DNA of 64,000 nt from Methylopila sp. M107 (GTDB lineage Bacteria; Pseudomonadota; Alphaproteobacteria; Rhizobiales; Methylopilaceae). Location of the stretch: assembly GCF_000384475.1 (NCBI RefSeq), contig NZ_ARWB01000001.1, positions 4,206,123 to 4,270,122 of the forward strand, read 5' to 3'. Below are positions 18,041-25,881 of this stretch, piece after piece. A program made the translations under genes and the position numbers. Within the stretch, counting starts at the first letter, position 1. Every line of letters begins with the position of its first letter. The notes beneath the pieces are model-generated. The model was not told where the DNA came from. It did no database searches and was given only the letters and a program-made list of their open reading frames with translations.

Positions 18041-18250
18041 TGTCCCGACCTTGAGCCGGGACCCGACGCGCGCAGGTGTCAAGACACCCTCGTCATGCCT
18101 CGGCTGTCCGGGGCGCTCAGGCCGGATCCAGAGCACAGCGCAAGCTGAACCCTGGATTCCCAGGACAAGCCGGGGAATGACGAAGTGGAAATGGTGGCGC
18201 TCTATCGGGCGAGGCCAGCGCGTCTGGGTCCCGGCTCAAGGCCGGGACAA
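18041..18250. repeat. Dispersed inverted repeat (GTCCCGACCTTGAGCCGGGAC type)
   Basis: TGTCCCGACCTTGAGCCGGG at the left end pairs with CCCGGCTCAAGGCCGGGACA at the right end, and a GTCATGCC...GGAATGAC pair is nested inside. The architecture matches the elements at 1139 and 39964. It fills the gap between the convergent dipeptidase and DUF934 genes. Confidence 0.75.
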
Positions 18251-18261
18251 AAGACCTGCCC

Positions 18262-18912
18262 TCAGCCCTTCGGCCGCCGCAGCCATGGCCGCGTGCCCGC
18301 CGGGACCTCGGGCTGCGCCGAGCCTCCCATCGGCTGCATGTAGAACGGCACGTCGGGCCACTTGCCGGCCTTAAGCTGCTTGCGGGTGATCGGATTTGTC
18401 ACCTCGAAGCTGTCGAAGCCGCAGCGGCGCATCAGCGGCATCTGGTCGATCAGCACGTCGCCGGACGCGCGGATCTCGCCCGTAAAACCGTGGCGCTCGC
18501 GCAGCAGCCGTGCGCTCGAGCTCGACCGGCCGTCGGCGAATTTCGGGAAGGTCAATACGACGAGCGCGACACGGTCGAGATGGGGGCCAAGCTCCTCGAT
18601 CGCTTCGCCCGGCTGCACCACCACGCCGAGCGGCGCGTTGCGGGTCGCAAGCGCCTCGCGCTCGGCGAGGAAACGCGCGAGCGGAAGAATGGCCGGGCCT
18701 TCGCCGACCGCCTCGTCCTCGGCCGTCTGGGTCCACGCGTCGGCGCGGAAGGCGCCGTCGCGCCAGATCGCTCCGGACTCGTCGGCCGTCGGTTCGCTCG
18801 GATCGACGCTACGCAACTTGGACGCCTCGCGGGACAGAATGGGTTTTTGCGACGGCGGGGACCCGAAGTCCTCGTCGCCCCGCAGCGCGCGAGCTGCGAC
18901 CGGCGGGGTCAT
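18262..18912 (-). CDS. DUF934 protein of the assimilatory sulfite reduction operon
   Basis: This 216-residue protein carries the DUF934 domain (LVVLTFPKFADGRSSS, then LIDQMPLMRRCGFDSFEV) over its C-terminal ~150 residues. DUF934 genes regularly accompany sulfite reductase genes in proteobacteria; an oxidoreductase-related accessory role is presumed but unproven. Its ATG overlaps the cysH stop by four bases (ATGA, 18909-18912), which fixes the start and implies translational coupling. The N-terminal ~45 residues are longer than in typical family members. Confidence 0.85.
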   Translation of the reverse strand: MTPPVAARALRGDEDFGSPPSQKPILSREASKLRSVDPSEPTADESGAIWRDGAFRADAWTQTAEDEAVGEGPAILPLARFLAEREALATRNAPLGVVVQPGEAIEELGPHLDRVALVVLTFPKFADGRSSSSARLLRERHGFTGEIRASGDVLIDQMPLMRRCGFDSFEVTNPITRKQLKAGKWPDVPFYMQPMGGSAQPEVPAGTRPWLRRPKG

Positions 18913-19682
18913 ATACCGCTTCCTTCCTGTTCAAGCACGTTCGCGTTCGGCACGTGAATGCCGCATTCCGTCTTAGTGAGGCCGCGCCACCGTCCCGCGC
19001 GCGCGTCCTCGCCCGGCTTCACCCGCGTGGTGCAGGGCATGCAGCCGACGGACAGGAAGCCGAACTTCACCAGCGGGTGCGGCGGCAGATCGAGCCGGTC
19101 CGCATAGTCCTTGATGTCGGCGGCCGTCCATTCGGCCAGCGGGTTGACCTTGACGCGCGCGCCGTCCGCCTCGAACAGCGGCAGTTCGGCGCGCATGCCG
19201 CCCTGGAACCGCTTGCGGCCGGAAATCCAGGCCGGAAAGCCTTCGAGGGCGCGCGCCAGCGGTTCGACCTTGCGGATCGAGCAGCAGAGCGTGGGGTTCT
19301 CCTGCCAGAGAAACTTCTCCGGGTCCTTGCGCTTGAGCCGCTCGGGATCGGGCGTGATGGTGCGGACGTCCGTCAGGCCGAGCCGCTCGACCAGCGCGTC
19401 GCGATACTGAAGCGTTTCCTCGAACAGCTGGCCGGTGTCGACGAAAGTCACCGGCGTCGAGGGATCGACCTCGGCCATCAGGCTGAGCAGCACGGCCGAT
19501 TCCGCGCCGAAGCTCGACACCATGGTGATGCGGCCGCGAAACAGGTTGTTGATCGCCTCGTCGAGAACGACGCGCGCGTCCTGCCCGCGGAAGCGGCGGT
19601 CGAGATGGGCCGCGACCGAGGTCGCGCGTTCGGCGGCGCGCGCCTTGCTCACCTCCTGCAACGGAAAATCAGGCCGCTCCAT
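18909..19682 (-). CDS. cysH: Adenylyl-sulfate (APS/PAPS) reductase, [4Fe-4S] type
   Basis: This 257-residue enzyme reduces activated sulfate to sulfite using thioredoxin or glutathione. The nucleotide-binding SSFGAESAVLL motif is near residue 56. The four cluster cysteines typical of APS-preferring enzymes are present as Cys133-Cys134 and Cys214-x-x-Cys217. The catalytic Cys240 is in the C-terminal ECGIH motif. It overlaps cysI by 14 bases and DUF934 by 4 bases, so all three are tightly coupled. Confidence 0.95.
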   Translation of the reverse strand: MERPDFPLQEVSKARAAERATSVAAHLDRRFRGQDARVVLDEAINNLFRGRITMVSSFGAESAVLLSLMAEVDPSTPVTFVDTGQLFEETLQYRDALVERLGLTDVRTITPDPERLKRKDPEKFLWQENPTLCCSIRKVEPLARALEGFPAWISGRKRFQGGMRAELPLFEADGARVKVNPLAEWTAADIKDYADRLDLPPHPLVKFGFLSVGCMPCTTRVKPGEDARAGRWRGLTKTECGIHVPNANVLEQEGSGI

Positions 19683-21330
19683 AGAGCGCCTCCTTGAACG
19701 GTTTCTGACCGAGCCGGCGAACGGCGGTCAGGAAGGTCTCGTCCGGGCCTTCGCGGAGCTTCAGATAGGTGTCGACCACGGTTTCGACGGCGTCGACGAC
19801 CTCGTCGCCGGTGAAGCCGGGGCCGACGAGCGCGCCAACCGACGCGTCCTCCGCGCCGGAGCCGCCGAGCGTGATCTGGTAGACCTCCTCGCCGCGCTTA
19901 TCGACGCCGAGCAGGCCGATATGGCCGACATGGTGGTGACCGCAGGCGTTGATGCAGCCGGAAATCTTGATCTTGAGCTCGCCGATCTCGGTCTGCCGCT
20001 CCGGGCTGCCGAAGCGGTTGGACAGGTCCTGCGCGATGTTGATCGAGCGGGCGTTGGCCAGCGCGCAATAGTCGAGGCCGGGGCAGGCGATGATGTCGGT
20101 GACGAGGCCGGCGTTGCCGGTCGCGAGCCCGTGGGAGACGAGTTCGGCGTAGAGCGCCGGCATGTCGTCGAGCGCGACATGGGCGAGCACGAGGTTCTGC
20201 TCGTGGCTGACGCGCAGCTCCGACTGGGAAAACCGCTCCGCGAGATCGGCCGAGACGTCCATCTGGTCGGCGGTGGCGTCGCCCGGAATGCCGCCGATGG
20301 GCTTCAGCGAGATCGTCACGATGCCGTAGCCCGGGACCTTGTGGGCCGCGACGTTGTTCTGCGCGAAAGCCGCAAAATCACGGCTGTCGGCCTTGGCTTC
20401 CTCGAAGGCGCCGGACCGCGCCGGCTTCTCGGGCAGTTCCGGCGGCGCGAAATAGGCCGTGATCCGCTCGATCTCCTCCTCGGGGAGCTGGAGCAGCTCG
20501 GTCTTCCGGACCTCGGCGAACTCCGCCTCGATCTGCTTGGTGATCTCGGTCGCGCCGGTCTCGTGCACCAGGATCTTGATCCGAGCCTTGTACTTATTGT
20601 CGCGGCGCCCGTGAAGGTTGTAGACGCGCATGATCGCCTCGCAATAGGCGAGCAGGTCTTCCTCGGGCAGGAAGTCCCGAACCTTGTGGGCGATCATCGG
20701 GGTGCGGCCCTGGCCGCCGCCGACATAGACCGCGAAGCCGAGCTCGCCGGCCTCGTTCTTCTTCACCTCGAGCCCGATGTCGTGCAGCTGGATCGCGGCG
20801 CGGTCGTTCGGCGAGCCGGTGACGGCCAGCTTAAACTTGCGCGGCAGGTAGGAGAATTCGGGGTGGATCGACGACCACTGCCGAAGAATCTCCGCGTAAG
20901 GACGCGGGTCCGCGACCTCGTCGGCGGCGGCGCCGGCGAAGTGATCGGCGGTGACGTTGCGGATGCAGTTTCCGGAGGTCTGCAGCGCATGCATCTCGAC
21001 GGAAGCGAGCTTCCTCAGGATTTCGGGCATGTCCTTCAGCGCCGGCCAGTTGAACTGCAGGTTCTGGCGCGTGGTGAAGTGGCCGTAGTCGCGGTCGTAT
21101 TCGCGCGCGATGTGGGCGAGCATGCGCATCTGCTTCGAGGACAGCGTGCCGTAGGGCACCGCGATCCGGAGCATGTAGGCGTGAAGCTGCAGGTAGAGGC
21201 CGTTCATCAGACGAAGCGGACGGAACTGCTCCTCGGTCAGCTCGCCCGAAAGGCGGCGCTCGACCTGGTCCGAGAACTGGGCGACGCGACCGTCGACGAA
21301 GTCGCGGTCGAACTCATCGTAGCGATACAT
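19669..21330 (-). CDS. cysI: Sulfite/nitrite reductase, hemoprotein subunit
   Basis: This 553-residue enzyme reduces sulfite to sulfide by six electrons with a siroheme-[4Fe-4S] centre. The cluster/siroheme cysteines are in CPGLDYCALANA and SGCINACGHHH near residues 410-455. Two nitrite/sulfite reductase ferredoxin-like half domains are visible. The ATG at 21330 (MYRYDEFDRDF) has GAGGAG 9-10 bases upstream, which rules out a longer start at 21372. The operon context points to sulfite rather than nitrite as substrate. Confidence 0.93.
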   Translation of the reverse strand: MYRYDEFDRDFVDGRVAQFSDQVERRLSGELTEEQFRPLRLMNGLYLQLHAYMLRIAVPYGTLSSKQMRMLAHIAREYDRDYGHFTTRQNLQFNWPALKDMPEILRKLASVEMHALQTSGNCIRNVTADHFAGAAADEVADPRPYAEILRQWSSIHPEFSYLPRKFKLAVTGSPNDRAAIQLHDIGLEVKKNEAGELGFAVYVGGGQGRTPMIAHKVRDFLPEEDLLAYCEAIMRVYNLHGRRDNKYKARIKILVHETGATEITKQIEAEFAEVRKTELLQLPEEEIERITAYFAPPELPEKPARSGAFEEAKADSRDFAAFAQNNVAAHKVPGYGIVTISLKPIGGIPGDATADQMDVSADLAERFSQSELRVSHEQNLVLAHVALDDMPALYAELVSHGLATGNAGLVTDIIACPGLDYCALANARSINIAQDLSNRFGSPERQTEIGELKIKISGCINACGHHHVGHIGLLGVDKRGEEVYQITLGGSGAEDASVGALVGPGFTGDEVVDAVETVVDTYLKLREGPDETFLTAVRRLGQKPFKEALYGAA

Positions 21331-21343
21331 GGACTGAAACTCC

Positions 21344-21682
21344 TCAGGCCGCGACCGAGCGGGCCAGATCATCGCGGACGGTCGGCCCGAACGCGCGGAT
21401 CACTTCGCGCAGGCGCAAGGGGCGCAGAGCCCCGTCGGCGTCCCGCGCGACGTCGATCGCATAGGCCTCGACGATGATCTGAGCCTCCACCGCCTTCTGG
21501 CCGGTCGCGAGCGCGGCCTCGATGTCGGCGTCGGCCTCGAGCACGACCGCCTGCCCGATGCGGTCGGACCAGCCGCCGTCGGCGTCGAGATAGACCACAA
21601 CGCCGTCGATCAGACGGTTGGCGGTGACGACCTGGGTTGCGGCCTTTCGCTTGGAGGCCGACTTCTGGATGGGAGCTGACAT
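21344..21682 (-). CDS. DUF2849 protein of the sulfur assimilation operon
   Basis: This 112-residue protein matches DUF2849, a small alphaproteobacterial family found between cysG and cysI. Recognisable stretches are VVTANRLIDGVVVYLD and LRPLRLREVIRAFGP. It lies 30 bases after cysG and 13 before cysI on the same strand. Its function is not known; an accessory role in sulfite reduction is inferred from position only. Confidence 0.85.
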   Translation of the reverse strand: MSAPIQKSASKRKAATQVVTANRLIDGVVVYLDADGGWSDRIGQAVVLEADADIEAALATGQKAVEAQIIVEAYAIDVARDADGALRPLRLREVIRAFGPTVRDDLARSVAA

Positions 21683-21712
21683 GGCGTTTCGGCTTGATGC
21701 TTCTTGTTGTCG

Positions 21713-23131
21713 TTACGCAGCGCTCGTCCGGCGCGCGGTTTCGGGGACGATGGGCGCGGCGTCGACCTGTTCGGCCTCCGCCAGCGCCCGGCCTATGAGA
21801 ATGAGCACGGGACCGGTGACGTCGCCGCGGTCCGCAAGAGCCGGCAGATCGCGCAGCGTCCCGGCGAAGATCGTCTCGTCGGCGCGGCTGGCGTTCTCCA
21901 CCGCCGCGACCGGCGTGTCGAGCGAGAGGCCAGCCTCGACGAGGCGTTCGGCGACGGCGCCCGCCACCGTTCTTCCCATATAGACAGCGACCGTCGCGCC
22001 TCCAAGCGCAAGTCCCGCCCAATCGGGCAGCGTGCGGCCGTCGAGATCATGGCCGGTGGCGAAGACGAGGCTGGACGAGAGCCCGCGCAGCGTCAGCGGG
22101 GCCTTGGCGGAGGCCGCCGCGGCGAACGCGGCCGTCACGCCCGGCACGATCTCGTGCGGCACGCCGGCGGCGCTAAGCGCCGCCATCTCTTCGCCGACGC
22201 GGCCGAACACCATCGGGTCGCCGCCCTTCAACCGCACGACCCGGCGGCCGGCCTTCGCCTCGCGAACCAGAATCTCGCCGATCTCGCCTTGCGTGACCTC
22301 GTGGCGTCCCTTGCGCTTGCCGACCGAAATCCGGTGGGCGTCACGGCGGCCCATGGCGATCAGGTCGGGTGGCACCAGCGCGTCATGGACGATGACGTCC
22401 GCCTCCTGCAGCACGCGCTGGGCGCGCAGCGTCAGCAGGTCGGTCGCGCCGGGGCCGGCCCCGACCAGCCAGACGAAGCCCGCGACGTCGGGCTCGGCCG
22501 ACATCATCCGGACGGCCTCGGCCCGTGCGCCCGCCACGTCGCCCGACAGGGCCCGCGCCGCGACGGGACCGTCGAACAGCTTCGCCCAGAACCGGCGGCG
22601 GGCCTCGCCATGCGGGATCATGTCCGCGACCGCGCCGCGCAGGCTTTCGGCCAGCGACGTCAGCCGGCCGAGCTCGGGCGACAGCATCGCCTCGACCCGC
22701 GCGCGCACATGGCGCGCCAATACCGGGGCCGCGCCGTCGGTGCCGATCGCGACCGCGAGCGGCGCCCGGTTGACGAGGGCCGGCGTGGTGAAGTCGCAGA
22801 GCTCCGGGCGGTCCACGACGTTGACCGGAACGCGAGCGAGACGCGCAGCGTCCGCGATCCGGCGATCTTCCGTCTCGTCTTCGGTCGCGGCGAAAGCCAG
22901 CGCGACGTCATCAAGATGCGCGACGTCGAACCGCGCATGCAGAACTTCCGCTCCGAGTCGCGCGGCGTCGCCGAGCAATTCGTCGCCCGGCGCTTCCGCG
23001 ACGATCCGCAGGCGCGCGTCGGTCTCGCCGAGAAGGCGCGCCTTCGCCGCGGCAGCCGCGCCCGATCCCACGATCAGCACGGTGCGTCCGGACACTTTGT
23101 GGAAGGCGGGAAACGCCGTCAGTCGAGCCAT
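21713..23131 (-). CDS. cysG: Siroheme synthase (multifunctional)
   Basis: This 472-residue protein makes siroheme for the adjacent sulfite reductase. The N-terminal half is the precorrin-2 dehydrogenase/ferrochelatase (VLIVGSGAAAAAKARLL). The C-terminal half is uroporphyrinogen-III methyltransferase, with VGAGPGATDLLTLRA near residue 223 and VRLKGGDPMVFGRVGEE. It is the first gene of the operon cysG-DUF2849-cysI-cysH-DUF934. An AT-rich palindrome 67 bases upstream is a candidate control site. Confidence 0.95.
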   Translation of the reverse strand: MARLTAFPAFHKVSGRTVLIVGSGAAAAAKARLLGETDARLRIVAEAPGDELLGDAARLGAEVLHARFDVAHLDDVALAFAATEDETEDRRIADAARLARVPVNVVDRPELCDFTTPALVNRAPLAVAIGTDGAAPVLARHVRARVEAMLSPELGRLTSLAESLRGAVADMIPHGEARRRFWAKLFDGPVAARALSGDVAGARAEAVRMMSAEPDVAGFVWLVGAGPGATDLLTLRAQRVLQEADVIVHDALVPPDLIAMGRRDAHRISVGKRKGRHEVTQGEIGEILVREAKAGRRVVRLKGGDPMVFGRVGEEMAALSAAGVPHEIVPGVTAAFAAAASAKAPLTLRGLSSSLVFATGHDLDGRTLPDWAGLALGGATVAVYMGRTVAGAVAERLVEAGLSLDTPVAAVENASRADETIFAGTLRDLPALADRGDVTGPVLILIGRALAEAEQVDAAPIVPETARRTSAA

Positions 23132-23197
23132 TCAAGAAACGCTCCAAACATGGCCGGACAATGGTATTTCACAGACTGTTTGGCAAGTCCGGCGATT

Positions 23198-23218
23198 AAC
23201 ACATTTTCATAATGTGTT
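23198..23218. promoter_or_regulatory. AT-rich perfect palindrome upstream of cysG, candidate operator
   Basis: AACACATT-TTCAT-AATGTGTT is a perfect 8-base inverted repeat, 67 bases before the cysG start on the minus strand. Its AT-richness stands out. It could bind a sulfur-responsive LysR- or Rrf2-type regulator. On the plus strand it is followed by a T-run, so an alternative is a terminator hairpin, but no plus-strand gene ends here. Confidence 0.5.
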
Positions 23219-23356
23219 TTTAGGCGTGAAATGGTCGGCAAGTTGTCGAGATGGGCGACTGCTGTCGAGTGTGCGGCGCCGAAGGACTTTCAGAAAATCA
23301 AAACGTTAGCGATACCCGTCGACGTCTTGGCGGGTTCGGCGGTTTTACGCTTGACG

Positions 23357-23366
23357 GAAACGTTTC
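23357..23366. promoter_or_regulatory. LacI-type operator-like palindrome
   Basis: GAAACGTTTC is a perfect palindrome with a central CG, the common form of LacI-family half-sites. It lies 114 bases upstream of the LacI-type gene, consistent with autoregulation. Confidence 0.5.
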
Positions 23367-23479
23367 GGAGAGTAGGTGGAAATATTCCACAGTGAAAACG
23401 CGAATCCTCACTGGCGTGCAAGGTCCCAAGAGTGCTTCAGTTTGCTTAACCCGTTCAACAGCTTCGGAAAGGTCTTGAT

Positions 23480-24496
23480 TTGAAGCCGCCGCCGACAATG
23501 GGCGACGTCGCCAGGCTCGCAGGCGTTTCGGCGATGACCGTCAGCCGCGCGCTCCGACGCGACGCATCCGTGTCGGCGCGCACGCGTGCGCGCGTGCTGG
23601 AGGTGGTCGATGAAATTGGCTACGTGCCCGACAAGGCGGCGGGTTCGCTGTCGTCAGGCAGATCTGGCCTCGTCGCCGTGATCTTCCCGACCCTCGTGCT
23701 TCCCCTTTTCGCATATGTCGCGAAGGGCCTGGGCGAGACGATTTCGCAGTCCGGCCTCGAACTTCAGATCGCTGCGTCCGACTACAGCGCGGATCGCGAG
23801 GAAGAAATTCTGCGCTCGATGCTGCGCCGTCGACCCGAGGCGGTGGCGATCGCGGGCGTCGGACACACCGCGAAGACCGCGCGGCTGCTTCAGGGCGCCG
23901 GCATACCGGTCGTCGAGTTTCTCGACGGGGCGGACCCGGCGATCGACAGTCTTATCGGGCTCGACCTCACGGCCGTCAGCCGGGCGACGGTCGAGTATCT
24001 CGCCGCCCGCGGGCGCAAACGCCTCGCCGTGGCGTCCCCGCGCAGCGACGCCGGACGACGCGCTGAGCGTCGCGTCCAGTCGCTTGCGGAAGCCGCGCGG
24101 GCCCATGGCCTGCCGGAGCCTGCGGTCTTCCAGCAGGGCAGTTCGATCCAGCCGGTCGAGCAGGGCGCCCGCAGCGCGCAGGCGATGATCGCCAGCGGCG
24201 AGTCGTACGACGCTCTGATCCTCATGACGGACTACGCCGCGATCGGCGCCGTCAGGGAACTCGAGAACGCGGGAGTGCAGGTGCCGTCCGATATGGCCGT
24301 GTTCGGCTTTGGGGATTGCGAGGTCGCGAGGTACGTGCGGCCGTCCATCACCACAGTGGGCTTCAATCCGGCGGCGGCCGGCGTCGAGATCGGCAAGATC
24401 ATCCTGTCGGCGCTGGATGCGGCGCGGCAGGGCGCCGAGCGGCAGACCTACCGGCTGATGCTCGATTTCCAGATCTATGAGCGCGAAAGCGCCTGA
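23480..24496 (+). CDS. LacI-family transcriptional regulator
   Basis: This 338-residue regulator has the LacI N-terminal helix-turn-helix (MGDVARLAGVSAMTVSRAL) and hinge (YVPDKAAGSLSSGRSG), then a periplasmic-binding-like effector domain typical of GntR/sugar-acid regulators in this family. A TTG start at 23480 is chosen because GGAAAGG is 7 bases upstream; the ATG at 23498 lacks a ribosome site. It precedes the RND efflux genes by 185 bases on the same strand, an unusual partner for a LacI regulator. The effector is unknown. Confidence 0.9.
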   Translation: MKPPPTMGDVARLAGVSAMTVSRALRRDASVSARTRARVLEVVDEIGYVPDKAAGSLSSGRSGLVAVIFPTLVLPLFAYVAKGLGETISQSGLELQIAASDYSADREEEILRSMLRRRPEAVAIAGVGHTAKTARLLQGAGIPVVEFLDGADPAIDSLIGLDLTAVSRATVEYLAARGRKRLAVASPRSDAGRRAERRVQSLAEAARAHGLPEPAVFQQGSSIQPVEQGARSAQAMIASGESYDALILMTDYAAIGAVRELENAGVQVPSDMAVFGFGDCEVARYVRPSITTVGFNPAAAGVEIGKIILSALDAARQGAERQTYRLMLDFQIYERESA

Positions 24497-24613
24497 CGGA
24501 CGCCGCGCAAGGGCCGCGCTAGCCAATCGAGCGAATGCGCCATTGCACGCGCCGTAACGCTCCGGCGCGCGAGGCTGCGGTTGCTCTTCGCCGCCCCGCC
24601 CACTATCACGGCT

Positions 24614-24685
24614 ATGGGGACGCTTAGCCTTTCGTCGACGCGCGCAGCGGCGCGCGCGTCCCCGTATGCAGGTGACCCCCGATGA
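24614..24685 (+). promoter_or_regulatory. Leader with competing hairpins and possible 23-codon leader peptide before the efflux genes
   Basis: GGGGACGC (24616-24623) can pair with GCGTCCCC (24656-24663), while GACGCGCGC (24637-24645) can pair with GCGCGCGTC (24652-24660); the two stems share bases and exclude each other. An open frame from ATG 24614 runs 23 codons and its stop overlaps the adaptor start as ATGA (24682-24685). The leader ORF has no clear ribosome site, so translation is uncertain. Confidence 0.35.
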
Positions 24686-25869
24686 TCCGACCAGTCGCTC
24701 CTTCATCGTCGAGCAGGCTCTTGCGGCTCGGCGCGCTGGGGCTGGCCCTCGCCGTCTCGGGCGGCGTCGCGCTGGCGCAAGGCGGCGCCCCGGGGCCGAT
24801 GCCGGTCTCTGTGGCGAACCCGATCAAGAAGAAGGTCTCCGAGGTCGCCGAGTTCACCGGCCGGTTCGAAGCGTCCGAGCGGGTCGACGTCCGCGCCCAG
24901 GTGAGCGGGCAGCTCGTAGAGGTCGCCTTCAAGGACGGCGCTCAGGTCAAGAAGGGCGACCTGCTGTTCAAGATCGACCCGAGGCCGTACCAGAATGCGC
25001 TCGAGCAGGCGCAATCGGCGGTGACGACGGCCAACGCGACGATCCAGCTGACCAAGGCCGACGTCGACCGCGCCAAGGACCTGATCCGCACCGGCAACAT
25101 CACCGACCAGGTCGCCCAGCAACGCCAGCAGGCCTATCAGCAGGCGCTCGCGAGCCTGCAGTCGGCGCAGGCGCAGGTGGCGACCGCGAAGCTCAATCTC
25201 GAATGGACCGACGTCCGCGCGCCGATCGAGGGCCGCATCGGCCGCAAGCTCGTGACGGAAGGCAACCTGATCGCTTCCGGCGCATCGTCCAGCGTGCTCA
25301 CCACGATCGTCGGCATCAAGCCGATCTACTTCTACTTCGACGTCGATGAGCAGAGCTACCTGCGCTACATGAACTTCGTCCGCGAAGGCAAGATCAAGCA
25401 GGAGGACGGCGGCGCGCCCGTGAAGATCGCGCTGCCGGATTCGCCGAAGTTCACGATCGACGGCCGCATCGACTTCGCCGACAACCAGCTCGACCAGCAG
25501 ACCGGCACGCTGCGTCTTCGCGCGACCGTTCCGAACCAGGACGGCTTCCTGACGTCCGGCGTGTTCGGCCGCCTGCAGCTGACCTCCAGCCCCGAATATG
25601 ACGCGGTCCTGATTCCGGACGCCGCGATCCTGTCCGACCAGACGCGCAAGATCGTGATGACGGTCGACAAGGATAACAAGGTCGTCCCCAAGGTCGTCGA
25701 ACTCGGCCAGGCCAATGACGGCATGCGGGTGATCCGGTCCGGGCTCACCGAAGAGGATGTCGTCATCGTCAACGGGCTGATGCGCGCGAGACCGGGCGCG
25801 GAGGTCGCGCCGCAGAAGGTCGATCCGACCAAGCCGGACAAGCAGGCTGCGGCCGAGCCGAAGAAGTAA
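24682..25869 (+). CDS. RND efflux periplasmic adaptor (AcrA/BepF-like)
   Basis: This 395-residue membrane fusion protein links the inner-membrane pump to an outer-membrane channel. It has an N-terminal signal segment (LRLGALGLALAVSGGVALA) and the lipoyl half (GQLVEVAFKDGAQVKKGDLLFKID). An alpha-hairpin (residues ~100-170) and the second lipoyl half with DVRAPIEGRIGRK follow, then beta-barrel and membrane-proximal domains. No lipobox Cys is seen. AGGTGA precedes the start. It forms an operon with the pump gene 12 bases downstream; no outer-membrane TolC-like gene is present. Confidence 0.94.
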   Translation: MIRPVAPSSSSRLLRLGALGLALAVSGGVALAQGGAPGPMPVSVANPIKKKVSEVAEFTGRFEASERVDVRAQVSGQLVEVAFKDGAQVKKGDLLFKIDPRPYQNALEQAQSAVTTANATIQLTKADVDRAKDLIRTGNITDQVAQQRQQAYQQALASLQSAQAQVATAKLNLEWTDVRAPIEGRIGRKLVTEGNLIASGASSSVLTTIVGIKPIYFYFDVDEQSYLRYMNFVREGKIKQEDGGAPVKIALPDSPKFTIDGRIDFADNQLDQQTGTLRLRATVPNQDGFLTSGVFGRLQLTSSPEYDAVLIPDAAILSDQTRKIVMTVDKDNKVVPKVVELGQANDGMRVIRSGLTEEDVVIVNGLMRARPGAEVAPQKVDPTKPDKQAAAEPKK

Positions 25870-25881
25870 GGCGGCCGCGTT

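Larger units (their letters stand above)
23132..23479. other. Divergent intergenic region between cysG and lacI-type gene
   Basis: These 348 bases are markedly more AT-rich than the rest of the window. They contain two palindromes listed separately (23198-23218 and 23357-23366). No protein-coding gene with a convincing start is seen. Confidence 0.55.

Noticed and set aside
19435-21477. Antisense frame of ~680 codons across cysI
   Set aside because: It lies opposite a well-supported sulfite reductase and has the composition of a shadow frame.
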